In this document: positions 23,936 through 29,616 of the stretch, piece by piece | Layout: each line of letters begins with the position of its first letter | How positions within the stretch are numbered: the first letter of the stretch is position 1 | Program-made: the position numbers and the translations under genes | The notes under the pieces: generated by a model | Told to the model about the DNA's origin: nothing | Seen by the model: only the letters and a program-made list of their open reading frames with translations | Database searches by the model: none | IMG/VR virus record: IMGVR_UViG_3300027977_002131 | Coordinates: 1-29,616 of that record | Length of the DNA: 29,616 nucleotides | Strand: one strand, 5' to 3' | Source: a virus

Positions 23936-24478
23936 ATGATATCATTTTATAAACCAAATAGTAAAAGTAGTGGAACAGCTTGTAGTTTCAGTGTAAATCC
24001 AAAAGATAGTTCGATATGGAGTTCGTTAATCAAACAAAGTTCTTGGAACGAAGGAACAAAAACAGGTTCATTTATAGATAATAAAGATGATCCACAAAAA
24101 AGTGCTAGAATTAAGTATTCATTAACAGAAGTAGCAGCATTACTAGAATCCTTAGATAAGAATGTTGAATTTTCAGCATATCATTCTTCAGATAAACAAA
24201 TTACAAAAATTAAATTTGGGCCTTATATTAAAGACGGCAAGCAAGTTGGATTTTCATACTCTGTAAATAAAGAGAGTAAAGATAATATAGAAAATAAACA
24301 ATCCTACTTGATTGGGTTCTATAGTAACGAAGCAAGACTTTTGAGAGAATTTTTATCGTACTCTCTTAGTACAGTTTTTGATTGTCAAAGAATCGAAAAC
24401 ATTAAAAAGATTAAAAATTCAAAACCAGCGCAAAATGAGAAACCATCAGAAGACAATGACGATGGCGAACTTTGGTAA
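23936..24478 (+). CDS. Putative ssDNA-binding protein with acidic tail
   Basis: The product has 180 residues. FYKPNSKSSGTACSFSVN opens the fold, and KYSLTEVAALLESL, then EFSAYHSSDKQITKIKFGPY and VGFSYSVNKES follow. This order of beta hairpins and a helix resembles the PC4/YdbC/Whirly type of ssDNA-binding proteins seen in some phages. The C-terminus is a linker (KPAQNEKPSEDNDD) ending GELW, comparable to the acidic, hydrophobic-tipped tail through which SSB proteins recruit partners. Strong own promoter and place after the polymerase support an SSB role. No other SSB is in the window. The family call is my inference. Confidence 0.6.
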   Translation: MISFYKPNSKSSGTACSFSVNPKDSSIWSSLIKQSSWNEGTKTGSFIDNKDDPQKSARIKYSLTEVAALLESLDKNVEFSAYHSSDKQITKIKFGPYIKDGKQVGFSYSVNKESKDNIENKQSYLIGFYSNEARLLREFLSYSLSTVFDCQRIENIKKIKNSKPAQNEKPSEDNDDGELW

Positions 24479-24480
24479 TT

Positions 24481-26397
24481 GTGTCTAGGAAAAAGAAATT
24501 ATTCTATCAGTCGGATTATAGTTTGGCCAAAACAGGTTTTGGCAGAGCTACAAGAGCTCTTTTGTCCTATTTACATAAGACTGGCAAATATGATATAGTT
24601 AATTATTGCTGTGGGATTCAATATTCAAACCCAGAATTAAAAAAGACACCATGGAAATCAATTGGAACTCTACCAGACGATCCAAGAGAAATAGAGAAAT
24701 TAAATCGAGACCCAAATTTAGCTAGATTAGCAAGTTATGGCGCGTATAATTTAGATAAATTTATAGAACAAGAAAAACCAGATGTTTATATTGCTGTTCA
24801 AGATATTTGGGGTATAGACTTTGCTATTGATAAAAATTGGTTTGATAAAATAAGTTCTGTAATTTGGACTACTCTAGACTCTTTACCTATCCTTCCAAGC
24901 GCTGTAGAAAAAGCTCCTAAGATTAAAAATTATTGGATATGGAGTGATTTTGCTACTCAAGAATTGCATAGACTTGGGCATGATCATGTAAAAACCATGC
25001 ATGGGCCATTAGAGGCTTCTAGTTTTTTTAGACTAGAAAATGGAGAGAGAGCAAAGCTAAGAGCGGCATTTAATATTCCACAAGATGCATTTATTACTGG
25101 GTTTGTATTTAGAAATCAATTAAGAAAAAGTGTTCCAAATTTATTAGAAGGATATGCTCTATGGAAAAAATCAAATCCACAAATTAAAAATACATTTTTA
25201 CTTTTACATACTTATTGGAGTGAGGGGTGGAACATACATAAATTAGCTCAAGAATACAATATAGATTTAAAAGAAATATTGACTACATATATTTGTAAAA
25301 ATTGTCATAATTACGAAATCAAACCATTTCATGGGCAAGATGTAAATTGTAGATTTTGCGGTGGAGAAAAATGCCAAACAACAACAAGTGTTGGTCTTGG
25401 CGTTTCAGAAAAACAATTAAATGAAGTTTATAATTTTATGGACGTTTATTGCCACCCATTTACAAGTGGAGGTCAGGAAATTCCTATACAAGAAGCTAAA
25501 CTAACAGAATTGATTACTCTTGTAACAAATTATAGTTGTGGAGAAGAAATGTGTAAAGACGAGGCTTATAGTTTCCCACTTGAATGGGCAGAGTATAGAG
25601 AGCATGGCACAGAATTTATTAAAGCCTCAACGAAGCCTAACTCTATAGCAAAACAATTAAATAAAGTATACAACATGCCAATGCAAAAAAGAAGAGATAT
25701 GGGTAAGAAAGCTAGAGAATGGACAATAGAAAATTTTTCAGTAGAAAATATTGGTAAAAAAATAGAAGAGTTTATAGATTCAGCAGATTTTGCAGATTAT
25801 AGTTTTCCTATGGGCGGAGAAGAAAAAGATTCTTTTGCACAAATACCAGACATAAAAGATGATTCAGAATGGCTTATATATATGTATCATAATATTTTGA
25901 AAATGAAACAAATAAATAATCAAGATGATGGTCATAAATACTGGATGCAAGAAATATCAAAAGGCGCAAAACGCCAAGATATTGAAAATTATTTTAGAAA
26001 AATTGCTGCTCAAGAAAATGAGAAGAGTAAAAAAATAGATTTTAGTGATTTATTAGACAAAGATGACGAAGGTAAAAGAATATTATATGTTATTCCTGAA
26101 TCTATAGGAGACATATATATGTCTAGTGCGCTTTTTGATAATATCAAAAAACAATATCCAGACTATAATTTATATGTGGCAGTAAAACAAGAATATTTTG
26201 ATATACTAAAAGGTCATCCATCAATTCATAAAATTATTCAATACATACCTCAAATGGATGAATTACTATGGCTAGAAGGAATGGGAGATCACAAAGGATA
26301 TTTCGAGATTGCATTTTTACCATTTATTGGAACCCAAAGAATATTAGATTATATTCATAACGGTAAAACGAAAATTCAATTTGATTTAAAAGGATAA
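24481..26397 (+). CDS. GT4-like glycosyltransferase with zinc ribbon, fused to half a GT9 domain
   Basis: The product has 638 residues. Residues about 1-430 form a GT-B enzyme: FYQSDYSLAKTGFGRATRALL, then DVYIAVQDIWG, then GFVFRNQLRKSVPNLLEGYA, then a late PIQEAKLTELITLV acidic motif of GT4 type. Inserted between is a four- or five-cysteine ribbon (C272, C275, C290, C293, C298). From about residue 533 a new Rossmann-like domain begins (RILYVIPESIGDIYMSSALF), the N-terminal half of a GT9/heptosyltransferase, and it stops at TAA 26395-26397. The other half is in the next gene, same frame. GTG 24481 was chosen; TTG 24472 in the same frame overlaps the previous gene. Role of a glycosyltransferase in the replication block is unknown; glycosylation of DNA or of proteins is possible. 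Confidence 0.72.
   Translation: MSRKKKLFYQSDYSLAKTGFGRATRALLSYLHKTGKYDIVNYCCGIQYSNPELKKTPWKSIGTLPDDPREIEKLNRDPNLARLASYGAYNLDKFIEQEKPDVYIAVQDIWGIDFAIDKNWFDKISSVIWTTLDSLPILPSAVEKAPKIKNYWIWSDFATQELHRLGHDHVKTMHGPLEASSFFRLENGERAKLRAAFNIPQDAFITGFVFRNQLRKSVPNLLEGYALWKKSNPQIKNTFLLLHTYWSEGWNIHKLAQEYNIDLKEILTTYICKNCHNYEIKPFHGQDVNCRFCGGEKCQTTTSVGLGVSEKQLNEVYNFMDVYCHPFTSGGQEIPIQEAKLTELITLVTNYSCGEEMCKDEAYSFPLEWAEYREHGTEFIKASTKPNSIAKQLNKVYNMPMQKRRDMGKKAREWTIENFSVENIGKKIEEFIDSADFADYSFPMGGEEKDSFAQIPDIKDDSEWLIYMYHNILKMKQINNQDDGHKYWMQEISKGAKRQDIENYFRKIAAQENEKSKKIDFSDLLDKDDEGKRILYVIPESIGDIYMSSALFDNIKKQYPDYNLYVAVKQEYFDILKGHPSIHKIIQYIPQMDELLWLEGMGDHKGYFEIAFLPFIGTQRILDYIHNGKTKIQFDLKG
26389..26394 (+). promoter_or_regulatory. 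Ribosome binding site before the GT9 C-terminal gene
   Basis: AAAGGA lies directly before the TAA stop of the upstream gene and 6 bases before ATG 26401. Ribosomes ending at the stop would be positioned to restart, so the two proteins should be made by coupled translation. Confidence 0.65.
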
Positions 26398-26400
26398 TTT

Positions 26401-27546
26401 ATGCATTTACTAGAAAGATACGCTACATCATGTGGAGTTAAAATTGGAAAACCATATATTTATGATTCATATTTTCCAATTACATCAGAAAAGTTTATAA
26501 CATTTCAACCATTCAGCAAACCTGCAAAAAATTATGATTATTGGCAAGAAGTTTTAGACCTCGTACTACCATATTTAAAACAAAACGATATAGATATTGT
26601 ACAAATTGGATCTAAAGATGATAAACAAATCAATGGTACTATTTGTACTAACGGTCAAACTACCATATCCCAAGCGGCATATTTAATTAAAAAATCAATA
26701 TTACATTTTGGAGCAGATAGCTTTGCTGTACATATTGCGTCTGGATTTAATAAAAAAATTGTAGCATTATATAGCAATAATAACATAGATAACGTAAAAC
26801 CCTATTGGTCAGATGAAAAAGATGTAACTTTAATTAAACCAATCTACAATACATTAAGACCTTCTTATTCTCTAGGAGAAAATCCTAAGAACATCAATAA
26901 TATCAAACCAGAAGAAATAGCTATATCAATATTAAATTTATTAAATATAAAGCATAGCATTAATCAAAAAACAATATATTTTGGCCTAGACTATAATAGT
27001 AGGACTCTAGAAATCATTCCAGATAAACCAATAGATCCAAAATCAATTCCAATTGATAACCCCATTATTAGAATGGACTATTTCTTTAATGAACAAGTTT
27101 TAGCCCTTTACTTGCAATTTAAAAAATGCATTATATTCACAGATAAGGAGATTGATCCAAACCTTATAACACAATTTAGGTCCAATATAGCCCAAGTAAT
27201 ATACTTTATTGATGATAATAACAACCCAGAATTTGTTAAGTTTTTGAAGAATAATGGTATTCAATTTACTTTAATATCTTTCCTAGAAGAAGAGCAGTTA
27301 AATAAATATAAATTAGGATATATGGATTACGGACTAATTCACATAAAGAAAAACACAACTAAAGATTTAATAAAATTAAAAGACCTCCCAACTGATCTTT
27401 ATTATAAATCATCTAAAATCATAATATCTTCAGAAGGACAATTTACCTCTAAATTTGATTGGATAAATAAAAATAAAAATAAAGTAGTAGATAATATAGA
27501 ATTCTGGAAAGAAATAGATAATTTCTATATTTTTTCTATTGACTAA
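26401..27546 (+). CDS. GT9 C-terminal half plus unknown C-terminal domain
   Basis: The product has 381 residues. Residues 1-185 match the donor-binding half of GT9 proteins: FITFQPFSKPAKNYDYWQEV, then DIVQIGSKDD, then ISQAAYLIKKSILHFGADSF with AVHIASGFNKKIVALY after it. It lacks the N-terminal half, which ends the upstream gene three bases before this ATG in the same frame (TAA TTT ATG). Residues about 190-381 form a second, unrecognised domain (TIYFGLDYNSRTLEIIP, IIFTDKEIDPNLITQFR). The two gene products together would be one complete GT9 enzyme in trans. It ends -SID with its stop codon overlapping the next promoter. Confidence 0.68.
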   Translation: MHLLERYATSCGVKIGKPYIYDSYFPITSEKFITFQPFSKPAKNYDYWQEVLDLVLPYLKQNDIDIVQIGSKDDKQINGTICTNGQTTISQAAYLIKKSILHFGADSFAVHIASGFNKKIVALYSNNNIDNVKPYWSDEKDVTLIKPIYNTLRPSYSLGENPKNINNIKPEEIAISILNLLNIKHSINQKTIYFGLDYNSRTLEIIPDKPIDPKSIPIDNPIIRMDYFFNEQVLALYLQFKKCIIFTDKEIDPNLITQFRSNIAQVIYFIDDNNNPEFVKFLKNNGIQFTLISFLEEEQLNKYKLGYMDYGLIHIKKNTTKDLIKLKDLPTDLYYKSSKIIISSEGQFTSKFDWINKNKNKVVDNIEFWKEIDNFYIFSID

Positions 27547-27567
27547 ATATCTAAAATAGACTAAGAT
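27539..27567 (+). promoter_or_regulatory. Sigma70-like promoter before the putative annealing gene
   Basis: TTGACT (27539-27544), a 17-bp spacer, then TAAGAT (27562-27567). The -35 box overlaps the stop codon of the GT9 C-terminal gene (TAA at 27544-27546). Six bases separate the -10 box from ATG 27574. Confidence 0.6.
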
Positions 27568-27573
27568 TGTTAT

Positions 27574-28356
27574 ATGCAAAAAGAATTAACGCAATCTACA
27601 GTTGTCCAACCTAATATTAAATTCCTTGAGGAAGCTTCTATTGTAGAACCAAAAAATAAACCACCTAAACTATTTAATAGAAACCAATATGGTTTAATCG
27701 AAGATGAGATTATCAATTATATTTATAATGAAGATGGCACAATTAATTGGCGTGGTATGGTCAAAACACAATATCTAGTACCAAATCGACAAAAGACTCA
27801 AGAAACCGATACATCAAAGCTAGAAGATAAAGACCTTCTTATCCTACTTGGCGGCATTAAAGAATTAGCTCAAATTAGAGGTTATTCAAAAGTAGAATAT
27901 AAAGTTGTAGCTGCAAATGAAACATATTTTGCAACATCTTGTAGAATTACATGGGTTCCAAATTATGAAACTGGAGGCAAAGAAATCGTATTCGAATCTC
28001 TTGCAGATGCTACCTCAAATAATACAAAAAGTTTTGCTAAATTCTTTTTAGCTGCAATTGCAGAAAATAGAGCCTTTGTAAGATGTGTTAGGAATTTTTT
28101 AAAAATTAATATTGTAGGCCAAGAAGAACTTGGAGATGCAAAATTAGTTGATTATTCAGTTCCTCAAGAAAGTCCTACATCACCCCAAGCTTTACTATCT
28201 AAAGTAATGAAAGACAAAAATATATCTTTTGATCAATTAAAAAAGAAATTAGTTAAAGAAAAATTAGAAAATTCTGAAAACTTCAATAGTATATTAGATA
28301 TACCAAAAAGTAAAATATTTGAACTTATAGAAAGGATAAAAGTTAAAAATGAGTGA
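27574..28356 (+). CDS. Possible single-strand annealing/recombination protein
   Basis: The product has 260 residues. The centre holds YKVVAANETYFATSCRITW, a paired-strand segment with a long EIVFESLADAT, then a helix FFLAAIAENRAFVRCVRNFL and IVGQEELGD. Beta strands followed by a helix with A-x-x-R-A-x-x-R recall Rad52-like annealing proteins (Sak/Erf type), where such a helix follows the hairpins. The end is a separate basic helical domain (LSKVMKDKNISFDQLKKKL) that could bind DNA. It has its own promoter and belongs to the replication module. Family identity is not certain, and an unrelated conserved phage protein remains possible. Confidence 0.5.
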   Translation: MQKELTQSTVVQPNIKFLEEASIVEPKNKPPKLFNRNQYGLIEDEIINYIYNEDGTINWRGMVKTQYLVPNRQKTQETDTSKLEDKDLLILLGGIKELAQIRGYSKVEYKVVAANETYFATSCRITWVPNYETGGKEIVFESLADATSNNTKSFAKFFLAAIAENRAFVRCVRNFLKINIVGQEELGDAKLVDYSVPQESPTSPQALLSKVMKDKNISFDQLKKKLVKEKLENSENFNSILDIPKSKIFELIERIKVKNE

Positions 28357-28543
28357 AGAAAATAATAATCAACAACCGATATTGAATGTAAATGAGGACA
28401 AGTTTCAAGTGCTAGTAACAAAAGAAGACGTTAATGCATTTTATAAATTTATATCTAGGGTAGATTTAAAAGGACAAGAAGTTCCAGAATTTAATAAATT
28501 AATTAATGTTTTTTTGCCTCAAAATCTAAAAAAAGCTAATTAA
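28349..28543 (+). CDS. Small unknown protein, last gene of the replication operon
   Basis: The product has 64 residues and overlaps the preceding gene by 8 bp. AAAGGA (28331-28336) lies upstream at a rather long distance. The sequence has an acidic, Asn/Gln-rich start (SEENNNQQP) and a helix containing VNAFYKFISRVDLKGQEVPEFNKLINVFL. I recall small phage proteins with a similar RVDLKGxEVPxFN core but no function. Its TAA stop overlaps the stop of the convergent fibre-like gene by 2 bp, within a 4-bp overlap of the genes. A regulatory or accessory role in replication is a guess from position. Confidence 0.55.
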   Translation: MSEENNNQQPILNVNEDKFQVLVTKEDVNAFYKFISRVDLKGQEVPEFNKLINVFLPQNLKKAN

Positions 28544-29616
28544 GTATAATACTCACTTGCGAGTATCAAACATTTTTTAGTTTCTCCATTTACACAAATA
28601 GAAAATTCTCTTAATCGTACTGTCGTTGCTGCTGTTGTTCCAAAATCAGTTATACTCAAGCTAATTGCTTTTGAATTATCAACTTTTTGGACTCTAAGGT
28701 AAGCGTTTGATGCTTCAGTAGCAGCATAAATTCCACCAAAAGCATTGTAAACTTGTAAATCAGAAGTTGTGCTAGTTGCGCCTAATCTTGATAATACTGC
28801 AGCTGCCCCTTGAGCGTATACAAGAGCGGAGGAACTATCAGTATACATTTGAGAAAATATTGTACTTGTGCCACCAATAACTTTAGAATAGGCTGTTGTA
28901 GCGTTTACAACCATTTCGTTAGATCTTGTATCAGCAGCATTTTGTACTCTAAGATAAGCATTTGCTACATTAGCAGCACCATAAGCTCCACCAAAACTGT
29001 TGTAAACTTGTAAATCAGAAGTTGTGCTAGTTGCGCCTAATCTTGATAATACTGCAGCTGCCCCTTGAGCGTATACAAGAGCGGAGGAACTATCAGTATA
29101 CATTTGAGAAAATCTAGTATCAGTTGCACCTTGAGTTTTTATGAAGGCAAGTGCTGGTTCAGCTCGTATAGTACATCCATAAGTATCATTTTTAAGCACA
29201 TAAACTTCTGAACGATCTTGTTGAGTTGTAAGATATGTGCCATTGTTTGATGTTCCATCATATGATTGCCACATTGTAAGAACAGGATAATTTGTATTAC
29301 CAATCGTTAGAAAATCAGTAGTATCATTATATATTGCCCAAGGAGCAAATGGCAAAGTTGCAGAATTTGATAAAGCCCAGATTGGTGCAAGAGTAGTTCC
29401 CCAATTACGAAAACGAATATCATAACTTGCAGTCGAAATATCACCAAGACTTAAACTTACATATTTTGTAGCAGAAGCATTTTGAACTGTAAGGTAAGCG
29501 TTTGATGCTTCAGTAGCAGCATAAATTCCACCAAAAGCATTGTAAACTTGTAAATCAGAAGTTGTGCTAGTTGCGCCTAATCTTGATAATACTGCAGCTG
29601 CCCCTTGAGCGTATAC
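28540..29616 (-). CDS. Repeat-rich fibre-like structural protein (5' end beyond window)
   Basis: The frame stays open from the stop (28540-28542) to the right edge (358 codons), so the gene starts outside. A TTG near 29355 could be mistaken for a start; upstream codons continue the protein (WALSNSATLPFAPWAI). The product is built from diverged units of about 85 residues containing MYTDSSSALVYAQGAAAVLS, LGATSTTSDLQVYNAFGG and ASNAYLRVQ, in places identical at DNA level. The last 35 residues (VRLREFSICVNGETKKCLIL, then ASEYYT) resemble the end domains of phage tail or head fibres. It is probably a virion fibre, collar whisker or decoration protein. It is the only minus-strand gene and converges on the replication operon. 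Confidence 0.75.
   Translation of the reverse strand, partial: VYAQGAAAVLSRLGATSTTSDLQVYNAFGGIYAATEASNAYLTVQNASATKYVSLSLGDISTASYDIRFRNWGTTLAPIWALSNSATLPFAPWAIYNDTTDFLTIGNTNYPVLTMWQSYDGTSNNGTYLTTQQDRSEVYVLKNDTYGCTIRAEPALAFIKTQGATDTRFSQMYTDSSSALVYAQGAAAVLSRLGATSTTSDLQVYNSFGGAYGAANVANAYLRVQNAADTRSNEMVVNATTAYSKVIGGTSTIFSQMYTDSSSALVYAQGAAAVLSRLGATSTTSDLQVYNAFGGIYAATEASNAYLRVQKVDNSKAISLSITDFGTTAATTVRLREFSICVNGETKKCLILASEYYT
28696..28858. repeat. Fibre-gene repeat, copy A
   Basis: Bases 28696-28821 are identical by eye to 29491-29616 (126 bp), and 28745-28858 are identical to 29000-29113 (114 bp, offset exactly 255 bp or 85 codons). Each copy encodes the segment from VYAQGAAAVL to ASNAYL. Such long perfect identity inside one gene implies recent duplication or ongoing gene conversion. 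Confidence 0.9.
29000..29113. repeat. Fibre-gene repeat, copy B
   Basis: This is the second copy of the 114-bp block at 28745-28858, 255 bp further on. It is identical over the whole block, while the DNA on its low-coordinate side (about 28940-28999) has diverged from copies A and C. Confidence 0.9.
29491..29616. repeat. Fibre-gene repeat, copy C, cut by the window edge
   Basis: This copy matches 28696-28821 without visible mismatch and stops only because the window ends. Its last 77 bases (29540-29616) also match copy B. Confidence 0.88.

Noticed and set aside
28810-29013. Plus-strand open frame across the fibre repeats
   Set aside because: It is antisense to the repeat-coding frame and has the composition expected from that repeat; no supporting signals.
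29350-29358. TTG near 29355 as the start of the fibre-like gene
   Set aside because: The same frame continues without a stop to the edge of the window and encodes another copy of the same repeat, so the gene is truncated by the window.

Overview
The window is a stretch of a tailed-phage (Caudoviricetes-like) genome or prophage. It is AT-rich and tightly packed: almost every gene is on the + strand, many neighbours overlap by 4 bp (ATGA), and no gap without a gene exceeds about 170 bp. The phage call rests on a complete virus-type replication and recombination set (RecA/UvsX-like recombinase, DnaB-like helicase, Toprim primase, ThyX, PDDEXK nucleases, a DnaE-type polymerase in pieces) together with a repeat-built fibre-like gene. 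I see no ribosomal, tRNA or housekeeping genes. The host cannot be named. Promoters are sigma70-like (TTGACt, 17 bp, TATcAT), which argues against the unusual promoter consensus of Bacteroidetes.

Layout. (1) 75-2131: a small exported protein, a small two-helix membrane protein, a leucine-rich-repeat adhesin-like protein built on a 69-bp DNA repeat, and a short orphan. (2) 2303-12725: a glycan island of about 10 kb with at least six glycosyltransferase-like genes (GT4-like, several GT-A-like, GT9-like, DUF5672-like), three SAM methyltransferases (one FkbM-like), a GalE-like epimerase, GDP-mannose 4,6-dehydratase, and a UDP-galactopyranose mutase gene interrupted by two compensating homopolymer frameshifts. 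(3) 12753-28543: the replication/recombination module, in order: orphan, RecA-like protein, nuclease, acidic small protein, DnaB, ThyX, primase, Cas4/AddB-like Fe-S nuclease, prolyl-4-hydroxylase-like oxygenase, PHP part of DnaE, DEDDh exonuclease, acidic small protein, DnaE catalytic core, putative ssDNA-binding protein, a two-gene GT4/GT9 glycosyltransferase, a putative annealing protein and an orphan. (4) 28540-29616, minus strand: the 3' end of a repeat-rich fibre-like gene that runs off the right edge.

How the genes work together. Region 3 supplies nucleotide (ThyX), priming, unwinding, polymerisation, proofreading, end processing and strand exchange. Region 2 makes and transfers activated sugars (UDP-Gal/Galf and a GDP-6-deoxyhexose precursor are implied) and methylates glycans, either for virion decoration or host-surface change.

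The main unusual points are: (a) a repeated promoter whose -10 box ends only 3-9 bp before the start codon of the next gene, predicting leaderless mRNAs, with the -35 box often overlapping the stop codon of the gene before; (b) a DnaE-type polymerase cut between PHP domain and core, with its proofreading exonuclease encoded in the cut; (c) a GT9 domain divided by a single in-frame TAA between two genes; (d) the glf frameshifts.
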